Assembly: GCA_040389965.1 (NCBI GenBank) | Contig: JAZJZF010000013.1 | Coordinates: 1-64,000 of the forward strand | Length of the DNA: 64,000 nt | Source of the DNA: UBA4416 sp040389965 | GTDB lineage: Bacteria > Bacteroidota > Bacteroidia > B-17B0 > Aurantibacillaceae | Direction of reading: 5' to 3' | Shown here: positions 18,449 through 26,475 of the stretch, piece by piece | How positions within the stretch are numbered: the stretch's first letter is position 1 | Layout: every line of letters starts with the position of its first letter | Notes under the pieces: model-generated | Database searches by the model: none | What the model saw: only the letters and a program-made list of their open reading frames with translations | Told to the model about the DNA's origin: nothing | Translations under genes and position numbers: made by a program

Positions 18449-20832
18449 ATGAAGTATACCTATACACTCACTTTATTTTTACTTTTCTGCTTTCATTTTT
18501 CGTTTTCACAGGACTGGACACTCCCATTTTCGAGCCGGATTGAAAAAGGCGGAAAAAAACTGCAGGGAGCAATGGTTACCCTTATGCAAGGTGGAAAGCA
18601 AATTCAGCAGACAATGACCGGCGATGATGGCGCCTTTAAATTTGAAATTCCTCCAAACGGAGATTATACAATAATTGTTACCAAAACCGGGCATTGCACT
18701 AAAAAATTCCAGGTTTCTACTCGTGGTGTCCCGGGCGATAAAACCAAAGATGCGTTTAAAGGCTTTAATATTGAATCCATAAGTTTATTTGAACCTTTAC
18801 CAGGAATCGACTATTCTGTTTTAAATCAACCACTTGTAAAGGTTAATTATAATGCTACACTCGATAATTTTGATTATGATGAAGCGTATAGTAACCAGAT
18901 GCTGGAAGCGCTCGATAGATTAAGACAACTTGAAAAAGACGCACAGAATAAGCAAAAAGAATTAGAAATGAATTATCAAACTGCCATTAAAACGGCTGAT
19001 AAAGCATTTCAAAAGAAAGACTGGCCGACAGCGAAAGCATCTTACAATGAAGCCTTAAAATTAAAACCGGCAGAAAACTACCCGAAAGATCAGTTGGCTC
19101 AAATAGATGTTATTATAAAAGATCAGGAAGCCTTAAACAAAAAAACCGCAGACGATGCTGCCGCAAAAGCGGCTGCAGAGAAAGCGGCATCAGCAAAATT
19201 AGCCGCTGATAAAGCTGCGGCAGATAAACTGGCTGCCGAGAAAGCAGCAGCGGACAAACTAGCTGCTGAAAAGGCTGCAGCAGATAAACTAGCCGCTGAT
19301 AAAACTGCGGCAGATAAGCTAGCCGCCGAAAAAGTAGCTGCAGAGAAAGCTGCAGCAGCAAAACTAGCCGCTGATAAAGCCGCAGCGGACAAATTAGCTG
19401 CTGAAAAAGCAGCAGCAGATAAACTAGCTGCTGAGAAAGCAGCAGCAGCAAAACTAGCCGCTGATAAAGCAGCGGCAGATAAACTGACTGCTGAGAAAGC
19501 GGCAGCAGATAAATTAGCCGCTGATAAAGCAGCAGCAGATAAACTGGCTGCTGAGAAAGCAGCAGCAGACAAATTAGCTGCCGAGAAAGCAGCAGCGGAT
19601 AAATTAGCTTCCGAAAAAGCAGCGGCAGACAAATTAGCCGCTGATAAAGCAGCAGCAGACAAATTAGCTGCCGAGAAAGCTGCAGCAGCAAAACTAGCCG
19701 CTGAGAAAGCAACAGCGGACAAACTAGCTGCTGAGAAAGCAGCGGCAGCAAAACTAGCCGCTGATAAAGTTGCGGCTGATAAGCTTGCTGCTGATAAAGC
19801 AGCGGCAGATAAGCTTGCTGCTGAAAAAGCAGCGGCAGATAAACTAGCTGCTGAGAAAGCCGCCGCAAATAAATCGGCTGCTGAAAAAGCTGCAGCGGAT
19901 AAATTAGCTGCTGAGAAAGCTGCAGCAGATAAACTGGCTGCTGAGAAAGCAGCGGCAGATAAAGCAGCGGCAGATAAACTGGCCGCTGAAAAGGCTGCAG
20001 CGGACAAACTAGCTTCCGAAAAAGCNNNNNNNNNNNNNNNNNNNNNNNNNNNNNNNNNNNNNNNNNNNNNNNNNNNNNNNNNNNNNNNNNNNNNNNNNNN
20101 NNNNNNNNNNNNNNNNNNNNNNNNNCAGATAAACTGGCCGCTGAAAAGGCTGCAGCGGACAAACTAGCTTCCGAAAAAGCGGCAGCAGACAAATTAGCTT
20201 CTGAAAAAGCTACAACAGATAAACTGGCCGCTGAGAAAGCAGCAGCAGCAAAACTAGCCGCTGAAAAAGCGGCAGCAGATAAACTAGCTTCTGAAAAAGC
20301 AGCGGCAGATAAACTGGCCGCCGAGAAAGCTGCTGCAAATAAATCGGCTTCAGAGAAAGCAGCGGCAGATAAACTGGCCGCTGATAAAGAAGCTGCAGAG
20401 AAAGCAAAACATTCTATTCCACAACCATTAGGAGTTGATAAATACAAAGAAGCTATTACTAAAGCCGACGGTTTATTTAAAACGAAACGTTATAAAGAAG
20501 CCAAAACTTCTTATGAAGATGCTCTTATTGTAAAAGCCGGTGACAGCTATGCTAAAGGAAAATTAGCCGAAATTGAAAAATTACTAAACTCCGATATGGC
20601 AACTGCCGCAGATGTAGATGCTAAAACCAAAGCTTTATTGGCGAAATATCCTCCTGGTGTAACCGAAGAGACCATTAATGGTACAGGAGTAGTTATTATT
20701 CAGCGTGTGGTGGTAAAAGAAACCGCAGCATATGTGTATCAAAAGAAAATTTTTAGCTGGGGAGGTATTTCTTATTTCAGAGATGCTACCCCTGTTACTG
20801 AATCTACTTTTGAACAAGAAACAAAACCTTAA
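18449..20832 (+). CDS. Exported TolA-like protein with a long 10-residue Ala/Lys repeat, interrupted by assembly gap
   Basis: One gene cut by 100 N at 20026-20125. The frame before the gap and the frame after it differ by the arbitrary N count, so the written sequence cannot be translated through. N-terminal parts are a signal peptide (1-20, ending FSFSQ), a carboxypeptidase-regulatory-like beta-sandwich (about 25-100, GDDGAFKFEIPPNGDYTIIVTK), and a helical TPR-like stretch (KAFQKKDWPTAKASYNEALKLKP). Then come about 28 units of AAADKLAAEK (30 bp each) before the gap and about nine after it. A second TPR-like unit (ADGLFKTKRYKEAKTSYEDALIV) and a C-terminal domain (KYPPGVTEETI ... FEQETKP) close the gene at 20832. 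The repeat should be a long rigid helix spanning the periplasm. Function unknown. Confidence 0.8.
19165..20405 (+). repeat. Tandem 30-bp coding repeat (AAADKLAAEK), broken by gap
   Basis: The period is exactly 30 bases: the same codons recur twice in every 60 bases. Unit variants swap E/D at position 9, A/D at position 4 and A/S at position 7. Near 19957-19971 an extra half unit (five codons) breaks the register. Synonymous variation among gct/gcc/gca/gcg is high, so the units are not recent perfect copies. The 100-N gap falls inside the array, so the copy number is unknown. Confidence 0.9.
20026..20125. other. Assembly gap, 100 N
   Basis: A run of exactly 100 N, the usual placeholder for unknown length. 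It sits inside the 30-bp repeat array, where short reads would not assemble. The flanks are near-identical repeat units, so the true size cannot be inferred. Confidence 0.98.
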
Positions 20833-20839
20833 TAGTACT

Positions 20840-21793
20840 ATGCCCGATATTTTTGAAGACATCCGCTGTTGCGTTTGCGGTAATACAGATCACGCTCAGT
20901 TTACAGTTAAATATAAAAAAGAAACATTTTCAGTAGTGGAATGCAATACCTGTTCTTTTGTATTTGTTCCACCGTTTTTCAGGAAAAATGTGAACTACGA
21001 AAATTATAAAGATGAAAATGTAGCCAATGCTGTTCGTGCGGGAAATAACTGGGTAAAAATAGAAAGGCATAAACTGCGTTACGACCTGATTAGAAAATAC
21101 AAAGCTTCAGGTTCTTTATTTGATCTGGGAGCCGGATGGGGACATTTCATACTTACCGGACAGCAACTGGGCTACGATGTATATGGTATTGAAATTTCGG
21201 AACAGCCCTACCTCTACTCTAAAAATGACCTCAAATTGCCGGTTGATCACATCGATTTTTTTGATATGGACGAAAACAAAAAATTTGATGTGGTTACCAT
21301 GTGGGATGTTTTGGAGCATATTGATAAAGCAGATGATTTTGTGAGAAAATGTGCTGCTGTTACGGCTAAAAACGGCTACCTCGTTTTGCAGGTTCCGCAA
21401 ATTGATTCCTACTTTGCTAAAAAGTATAAAGACCAATGGAAAATGATGAGCCTCGATCATGTGAATTACTTTGGTAAAAAAGCCATTACACAATTACTCG
21501 AAAAATATGGTTACAAAGTAGAAACGATTAAATCTTCTTTTGAGATAAAACTGTTTATCATGTATACTGTTTTACCATTGATTAAACGCTTTAAAAGGAA
21601 GAAACAAGTTTCTCAAAATCAACCGGATAAGCCTATCAATTCGGCAGAAAGACAAAACTATTTTAATACATTTACCGAAAAGCCTATGTGGAAATTAAAA
21701 CTCTACATGTGGGTGCATAATGTGATTTATAAAACCTTATCGGCACTTAATATCGGCGAAGAAATGATCGTGGTGGCTAAGAAAATCAATTAA
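20840..21793 (+). CDS. SAM-dependent methyltransferase with N-terminal zinc-ribbon-like motif
   Basis: 317 residues from the ATG at 20840. An upstream ATG in the same frame lies inside the previous gene and is not needed. The N-terminus has two Cys pairs (CCVCGN ... CNTC), a zinc-ribbon pattern seen before class I methyltransferases of the Methyltransf_23 type. The SAM motif is LFDLGAGWGHFI (about residues 93-104), followed by VYGIEIS and the post-motif VTMWDVLEHI. The C-terminal part contains a basic helix region (KRFKRKKQ). It starts seven bases after the repeat-protein stop, so the two may be co-transcribed. Related enzymes modify sugars, lipids or small molecules. The target is unknown. 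Confidence 0.85.
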   Translation: MPDIFEDIRCCVCGNTDHAQFTVKYKKETFSVVECNTCSFVFVPPFFRKNVNYENYKDENVANAVRAGNNWVKIERHKLRYDLIRKYKASGSLFDLGAGWGHFILTGQQLGYDVYGIEISEQPYLYSKNDLKLPVDHIDFFDMDENKKFDVVTMWDVLEHIDKADDFVRKCAAVTAKNGYLVLQVPQIDSYFAKKYKDQWKMMSLDHVNYFGKKAITQLLEKYGYKVETIKSSFEIKLFIMYTVLPLIKRFKRKKQVSQNQPDKPINSAERQNYFNTFTEKPMWKLKLYMWVHNVIYKTLSALNIGEEMIVVAKKIN

Positions 21794-22314
21794 TGGTGAA
21801 CCAGCTGGTACATCAGTTCATCTTCAAATTGATTTAGGGCAATTTTATTCCATTGCTTTTTAATACCGGTATTTTCAAAGCCCAATTTTTCAAACAGCCT
21901 TATACTTTCATGATTAGAACTGCTGATATTGCAAAACAACTGATTTACCATCAGTATCTCAAAAGCGTATTGCTTCAAACATTTTAAGGCATCAAAAGCA
22001 AAGCCTTTATTTCTAAACTGTTCAAAAATTAAGATCCCTACACCTACCCTGGCATGTGCCGGTTCAAATTCAAACAGATCAATAGTACCTATAATTTCCT
22101 TTGAATCGTTTACGCAAATCATTAGCCGCAATTGTTTAGTGGTATAAATATCCTGATGCGACGATTCGAGGTATTGTTCTAAAACATACTTGCTGAATGG
22201 TGTTTGCGTGTTACTTACTTTCCATACCGCAGTATTATTTTCGCAGTCATACAGCGTTTCAAGATCCGGCTTCTCCATAGCACGCAAAAAAATATGTTCT
22301 GATTTAATAAACAT
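21790..22314 (-). CDS. GNAT-family N-acetyltransferase (RimJ/RimL-like)
   Basis: 174 residues. It shows the GNAT acetyl-CoA loop pattern GILIFEQFRNKGFAFDAL (an R/Q-x-x-G-x-G/A-like segment), the strand before it (ARVGVGI), and the late motif SSNHESIRLFEKLGFENTG, typical of the RimJ/RimL-like Acetyltransf_3 group. The acceptor could be a protein N-terminus or a small amine. Its start overlaps the stop of the upstream gene by one base (TAATG), giving coupling, and its stop overlaps that of the methyltransferase gene on the other strand. Confidence 0.85.
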   Translation of the reverse strand: MFIKSEHIFLRAMEKPDLETLYDCENNTAVWKVSNTQTPFSKYVLEQYLESSHQDIYTTKQLRLMICVNDSKEIIGTIDLFEFEPAHARVGVGILIFEQFRNKGFAFDALKCLKQYAFEILMVNQLFCNISSSNHESIRLFEKLGFENTGIKKQWNKIALNQFEDELMYQLVHH

Positions 22315-22874
22315 TATAAGGTTTGAGATGATGTTTCTTGTTCAATAACTTCCTGAAGTTGTTTATTAGTATACATTGGTAGAGACAACTCATTTTGAGT
22401 GAGTTTATTGGCAACATTAAATCCCACGGTATTATAAATATAAGAATTTTGTTTAAGGCGTTCTATAATTTCAAACAGTAATTCGTGCTGAGAGTATGAC
22501 AGCGCATAAAACTCCTGTAAAAATAATTTCACCGGACTCAGGCAACTGGCTTCATTGGCCTGTACTTTTGTAAACTGCTGAATATAATGTTCAAACACTT
22601 CTTTCTGATAATCGAGGCTAAAGACAGGCTGCTTTACCAATTGAACAGCAAGTGCTTCTATTTTTTTTTGCGAAATAGTTTTTAATAATACTTCGGCTTT
22701 TATATCCAGTTCATGTCCTTTAATGGTAAGCGAACTGTACGATCCATTAATCATTATGCCAACATGTGGTGGGATACGCGACGAATGTAAAATGATTAAC
22801 CAGCAATTCTTAAGTAGAATTCCGTTATCAAAATCGGTGGAAACAGTTAAAGTATAGGGACTCTGGGCAATCAT
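22314..22874 (-). CDS. Conserved-looking cytoplasmic protein of unknown function
   Basis: 186 residues when started at the ATG at 22874 (MIAQSPYTLTV). An earlier in-frame ATG at 22898 would overlap the promoter-like box and the end of the ppx-like gene, so the later start is preferred. The protein has an N-terminal beta-rich part and a C-terminal helical part, with no signal peptide and no recognised motif. It sits between a Ppx/GppA gene and a GNAT gene on the same strand and is coupled to the latter. The -7 box TATCTTTG ends five bases before the ATG. Confidence 0.6.
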   Translation of the reverse strand: MIAQSPYTLTVSTDFDNGILLKNCWLIILHSSRIPPHVGIMINGSYSSLTIKGHELDIKAEVLLKTISQKKIEALAVQLVKQPVFSLDYQKEVFEHYIQQFTKVQANEASCLSPVKLFLQEFYALSYSQHELLFEIIERLKQNSYIYNTVGFNVANKLTQNELSLPMYTNKQLQEVIEQETSSQTL

Positions 22875-22879
22875 GCAAC

Positions 22880-22887
22880 CAAAGATA
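22880..22887 (-). promoter_or_regulatory. -7 promoter box, probable leaderless transcript
   Basis: On the minus strand the box reads TATCTTTG, a perfect TAnnTTTG. Only five bases separate it from the ATG at 22874-22872. No good -33 TTTG lies at the usual distance, so the assignment rests on one box. Confidence 0.45.
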
Positions 22888-22903
22888 CGGAAAAACAAAA
22901 AAC

Positions 22904-23839
22904 TTAACGAAGCCTTAAACCTAATTTTTTGCTGATCACGCCTTCTTTTAAGGAAAAGGTAGATGCTTTGAAGGTGTTTAAATTAATTTCTTTTAAAACG
23001 TAGTCAATTAACAATACAGAAATAACCATCATATCTGCCCTCATATGAATTAAATAAGGCATTTGGTATCTTTCCTGAAGTGTTGATGCTTTAATTTTCT
23101 GACTGATAATATCATATTCACCAAGGGATATATGATACTCTGTTTTTTCGGTGCAGATAACACTTCGGTTAAATTCTCCGCCAATCAAATCTACTACCGA
23201 ATCAAAAGCTCCCGAAGACCCAATCAATTCAATAGGTTCATATTTCCTAACAGCTTCTCTCAACGGCTGTAATTCCTGATTTAAATAGGCATTAAAGGCA
23301 GAGATTTCTGCTTTTGTAATTGGATCGCCGGGCTTGAATTTATCGAGCAAGCGGGCAGCACCTAACTGAAAACTTTTTTTCCAGAAAATAGTGGTACTGT
23401 TTGCCAGAATAAATTCGGTACTGCCACCACCTATATCCATAATCAAAGAAACCTGATCAGACATATTAACAGCCATTCTGTTACCGTAATATACCAACTC
23501 TGCCTCCTCATTCCCATCAATAACAGTAACCGAGATCTTTGCCTGCTTTTTTGCTTCGCTTACAAATTCTGCTCCGTTAGATGCAGAACGAATAGCAGAT
23601 GTTGCAAAGGCAAATTCTTTTTCTACGTTATAATCTAAAATGTATTGTTGGTATTGCTTTAATGCGCTAATGCCTCTTTGGAAAGGTGCGTCGGCAATAT
23701 AGCCTGAGTTAATTGTTCCTTCGCCAAGTTTAACGGCAATTTTGGTATTGAATATTCTTTTATAGGTGTTATCAGGGAGTGTTTCTCCAATTAACAGGTT
23801 GAACGTATTTGTTCCCAAATCTATCACTGCAAACACCAT
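22904..23839 (-). CDS. Ppx/GppA-family exopolyphosphatase / guanosine pentaphosphate phosphatase
   Basis: 311 residues. The actin-like ATPase fold is shown by AVIDLGTNTFNLLIG (residues about 3-17), the second phosphate motif IMDIGGGSTEFI (about 136-147), and a conserved Glu/Arg-rich centre (FATSAIRSASNG). It has the short length of the Bacteroidota type without the HD-like C-terminal domain of long Ppx. Its role is hydrolysis of polyphosphate or pppGpp in the cytoplasm; which of the two is not decided here. It lies 33 bases downstream of the PorP/SprF gene and may be in its transcript. Confidence 0.9.
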   Translation of the reverse strand: MVFAVIDLGTNTFNLLIGETLPDNTYKRIFNTKIAVKLGEGTINSGYIADAPFQRGISALKQYQQYILDYNVEKEFAFATSAIRSASNGAEFVSEAKKQAKISVTVIDGNEEAELVYYGNRMAVNMSDQVSLIMDIGGGSTEFILANSTTIFWKKSFQLGAARLLDKFKPGDPITKAEISAFNAYLNQELQPLREAVRKYEPIELIGSSGAFDSVVDLIGGEFNRSVICTEKTEYHISLGEYDIISQKIKASTLQERYQMPYLIHMRADMMVISVLLIDYVLKEINLNTFKASTFSLKEGVISKKLGLRLR

Positions 23840-23872
23840 AAAGTAATACCATGCTAAAATTGTACCAATAAC

Positions 23873-24835
23873 CTATTGGAGCATATATTGGAATCTTTGT
23901 TTTAGAAATCTTCCGTTAAATCCTCTTTTCTTTTTATCGGTTCCCATGTTGGATGAGAAAATGATCATGATTTCGTGTGAGCCTTTTTGGTAGGTTCTCA
24001 GAGGAGATGTCACAAAATCATAGGAGTAAGAGATCTGTATATTATCTTTTAGGGTATACCCTAATTGCAGGGCAATAGCATCGTTGAAGCGGAAATCGAG
24101 GCCTGCCATCAACTGCTTTTTCATATGTAATCTTAAATTGTATTCAAACGAAAATGGCACAGATGGCACATATACTGCCAATACTGTATTCTCAAACACA
24201 AAATTAATATCCTCGGCCCAGTTATACCCGGCTGATATATTATAATGTGCAGCATTTGTAAACGTTCCTTTTTTAGCATCGTCTTTTTTATAGAACTCAA
24301 AAGCGCTGCCGGCTACGTTGTTTGCTCCAATTCCTAAATGAAACCGATCGTTATAGTATACAATTCCAAAACTGGCATCAAAATTAGAGGTCTTGTCGGC
24401 AGTATATTGGTTAATGGCTTTATCCTGCTGGTTGCGGATGGTAATATCAGTGCCATCAAAACGACGGCTCATGTAATTTCCCTGTACGCCAAAAGAAATT
24501 TCGGAATCAGGAAACTTTAAATGATAAGCAGCTGTAAGACTACCTGAAAAGTTTTTAAAAGGGCCTATATCATCTTTGTAAATAAAACCGCCTGCACCTA
24601 ATTTTCCTTTCAATAAACGTGTATTTACAGCAAGCGCATAAGTTTTAGGAGCTCCATCATAACCGGTCCATTGATTACGATAATTGAGTCTTATATCTAC
24701 CACGCGTTTTGTACCACAAAAGCCCGGGTTAAGTAATGTTTGTGCACTTCTGAATTGTGTCCACCACGGATATTGTTGTGAGTAGGAACAAAAAGAAACC
24801 AAAAAGAAGGCAGATATGAAGAGGCGTTTAATCAA
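23873..24835 (-). CDS. PorP/SprF-family type IX secretion membrane protein
   Basis: 320 residues with a signal peptide (1-19, ending SYSQ). The family signature at the start of the mature protein is clear: QYPWWTQF, then LLNPGFCG, then LNYRNQWTG. The remainder is a predicted outer-membrane barrel with glycine-aromatic strands (GAGGFIYKDD, GYTLKDNIQISYSYDF). SprF helps deliver the giant adhesin SprB to the surface in gliding Flavobacterium. Such genes typically neighbour a T9SS type B adhesin, and here one sits nearby at 26476 in divergent orientation. The gene follows the SPOR-protein gene by 23 bases. Confidence 0.9.
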   Translation of the reverse strand: MIKRLFISAFFLVSFCSYSQQYPWWTQFRSAQTLLNPGFCGTKRVVDIRLNYRNQWTGYDGAPKTYALAVNTRLLKGKLGAGGFIYKDDIGPFKNFSGSLTAAYHLKFPDSEISFGVQGNYMSRRFDGTDITIRNQQDKAINQYTADKTSNFDASFGIVYYNDRFHLGIGANNVAGSAFEFYKKDDAKKGTFTNAAHYNISAGYNWAEDINFVFENTVLAVYVPSVPFSFEYNLRLHMKKQLMAGLDFRFNDAIALQLGYTLKDNIQISYSYDFVTSPLRTYQKGSHEIMIIFSSNMGTDKKKRGFNGRFLKQRFQYMLQ

Positions 24836-24858
24836 TGTAATGAACAGGCAAAGATAGA

Positions 24859-25740
24859 TTAATTAAGGCGTTGTCCGTTCTGATATTTTACAATAAAACC
24901 GTTAAATCCTTTTGATTGTAATTCGTCGCGGTATTTAATGGCATCTTCTTTAGTTTTAAAGCTTCCGCAAGTTACTTTGTAGTATCCATTGATTTGGTCG
25001 ATGCTTACGTTACTGATACCTGCAAATTTGCTTTTGTTAGGTTGAGTAGAATATGCACCTAATTGCACTTTGAAAGTCATACCGGCTGTTTCAGCGGGTG
25101 TAGTTTTAGCAACTACCGGAGTAGACTTTACAGTTTCCACCGGGGTTGATTTCACGGTTTCAACAGGTGGTGTAGACTTTACTGTTTCTACCAGAGTAGA
25201 TTTAACAGTCTCAACAGGAGTTGTATTAGTTGTTTCAACAGGTTTAGTTTCTGTTGGAGTTGTAGAAGCTACAGTTTCCACCGGTGTTGATTTAACAGTT
25301 TCAACTGGAGTTGTAGTAGCTACATCGCTTCCGCCACCTACAGTAACAAGCGTTGAGTTACCTTCAACCTCTTTTTTTTCATTGTTTTCGAGGTAATAAA
25401 ATTTTTGTGAAAATGTTCCTGAAGCCGCATCGCTATTGGCCTGAATCTTAAGTTTAAGTGCAAATTCTGTTTCACTTGGTACAGAAACCCAAACAATTTT
25501 AGCTCTTTGATTTTCAAATGTATAATTACCGCCTTTTACGTCAACAGCAGTAACAATATAACCCGTTGGAACATCCATTTGGTATTTTGCGAAATTACCT
25601 ACTGTGCCTTTATTGATCTTAACTTCGGCATCTATCGATGAACCCGCGCTTATATTTGATGGTAAAACAGCCGAAATGGTAATTTGAGAGAAAGATGTGG
25701 CTGAAATAACAAGTCCTAAGATCGTAAGTAGTTTTTTCAT
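24859..25740 (-). CDS. Exported SPOR-domain protein with T-P-V-E-T repeat linker
   Basis: 293 residues. A signal peptide spans 1-18 (ending SFSQ). Residues about 19-140 look like a beta-sandwich (ITISAVLPSNISAGSSIDA ... YYLENNEKKEVEG). Residues about 145-215 are a linker of imperfect 8- to 9-residue repeats (TPVETVKS and variants). Residues about 220-293 are a SPOR domain (FKVQLGAYS ... GYYKVTCGSFKTKEDA), which binds denuded peptidoglycan glycans. It has its own strong promoter and is the first gene of the unit with PorP/SprF. An anchoring role between cell wall and the T9SS partner is inference. Confidence 0.85.
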   Translation of the reverse strand: MKKLLTILGLVISATSFSQITISAVLPSNISAGSSIDAEVKINKGTVGNFAKYQMDVPTGYIVTAVDVKGGNYTFENQRAKIVWVSVPSETEFALKLKIQANSDAASGTFSQKFYYLENNEKKEVEGNSTLVTVGGGSDVATTTPVETVKSTPVETVASTTPTETKPVETTNTTPVETVKSTLVETVKSTPPVETVKSTPVETVKSTPVVAKTTPAETAGMTFKVQLGAYSTQPNKSKFAGISNVSIDQINGYYKVTCGSFKTKEDAIKYRDELQSKGFNGFIVKYQNGQRLN

Positions 25741-25781
25741 AAAAGGTGTATTATTTTATACTTTGCTATGTTGTTATAAAA

Positions 25782-25811
25782 CAAATATAAACAAATAATT
25801 TTAACCGCAAA
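25782..25811 (-). promoter_or_regulatory. Bacteroidota sigma-A promoter for SPOR-PorP/SprF unit
   Basis: On the minus strand, -33 TTTG (25811-25808), an 18-base spacer and -7 TATATTTG (25789-25782) match the TTTG/TAnnTTTG consensus in sequence and spacing. The leader to the ATG at 25740 is about 35-40 bases. Confidence 0.75.
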
Positions 25812-26021
25812 AGATTGAAGCACTGTATTTTCAAAGCAATACATGCCAAAAATTCTACAAAAACCATATTGTTAATTTTTTTAATGACAAAATGTTAAAT
25901 ACATACTGAAATACATTTTTACTCAATCGTCTCCTTATTTCACTCTTGGTTTTTTCTACTAAACTGATTTAAGATTAAATGCTCCATTATTTAACATTAG
26001 CAATACGATTTCTATCAAAAA

Positions 26022-26043
26022 ATTGATATATTTTTGTATCAAT
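26022..26043 (+). promoter_or_regulatory. -7 box inside a perfect inverted repeat (candidate operator)
   Basis: ATTGATA (26022-26028) and TATCAAT (26037-26043) are perfect 7-base arms. The 8-base spacer between them is exactly TATTTTTG, a consensus -7 box (26029-26036). A dimeric regulator bound here would cover the promoter of the small exported protein and the adhesin. No -33 TTTG is seen at the proper distance. Confidence 0.5.
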
Positions 26044-26081
26044 AGTCCTTTAAAAATCAGATAAAAATTATATTAAATTCT

Positions 26082-26456
26082 ATGCGTTTTATTTACCTCT
26101 TTTTTACACTGGCGTTTATTTCTTTAAGCCAATCCACGTTCTCACAAAATACAGAACAAAAGCCAAGCACAAAAAAACAGATCACAAAAATGCATTATTA
26201 TTCTTTTACAGGCCAGGCTTCCCAGGATCAGCTCGACTTTTTGCAGCAGGATCTTAAAAATCTGGAGTTTGTAACGGAGGTGAAAATCGAATATAAAGCT
26301 GAGAAAGGCGCCGGTCAGGTTCGCCTTATATCCGTAGAACAGAGTATTGTGAGTGAGGGCGATAAGGAATTTAGTCCTACCGTCATCAAAAAAACACTCG
26401 TCAATAAAGGCCTTATGCCCGTTGAATACCACAACGAAACCATCAGCACTCAATAA
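26082..26456 (+). CDS. Small exported protein, HMA-like alpha/beta pattern, unknown function
   Basis: 124 residues with a signal peptide (1-22, ending TFSQ). The mature part alternates strand, helix and strand (KMHYYSFTGQ, SQDQLDFLQQDLKNLEFVTEVKIEYK, GQVRLISVEQ, PTVIKKTLVNKGLMPVEY), an order reminiscent of a ferredoxin-like or heavy-metal-associated fold. It has no cysteines, so it is unlikely to bind metal as classical HMA domains do. It is 19 bases upstream of the giant adhesin and shares its promoter region. A chaperone or accessory role for the adhesin is speculation. Confidence 0.65.
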   Translation: MRFIYLFFTLAFISLSQSTFSQNTEQKPSTKKQITKMHYYSFTGQASQDQLDFLQQDLKNLEFVTEVKIEYKAEKGAGQVRLISVEQSIVSEGDKEFSPTVIKKTLVNKGLMPVEYHNETISTQ

Positions 26457-26475
26457 CATTTATTAAAACCGTATT

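Larger units (their letters stand above)
25741..26081. other. Divergent intergenic region, 341 bp
   Basis: An AT-rich spacer between the leftward SPOR gene and the rightward small exported-protein gene. It contains the minus-strand promoter at 25782-25811 and the plus-strand -7 box within a dyad at 26022-26043. I see no open frame, RNA gene or terminator in the middle part. Confidence 0.7.

Noticed and set aside
19113..20447. Long minus-strand frames opposite the 30-bp repeat
   Set aside because: They arise from the repeat's codon pattern: the low-complexity Ala/Ser/Leu products mirror the real gene and have no domain or promoter.
20732..20839. Upstream start for the methyltransferase
   Set aside because: It overlaps the end of the repeat protein in another frame; ATG 20840 gives a normal N-terminus with the zinc-ribbon cysteines.
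22875..22898. Start at 22898 for the small unknown gene
   Set aside because: The stretch contains the promoter box and has no coding look; ATG 22874 fits better.
25070..25396. Short tandem repeats as a CRISPR-like array
   Set aside because: They encode the T-P-V-E-T linker of the SPOR protein, with no unique spacers of even length and no cas gene.
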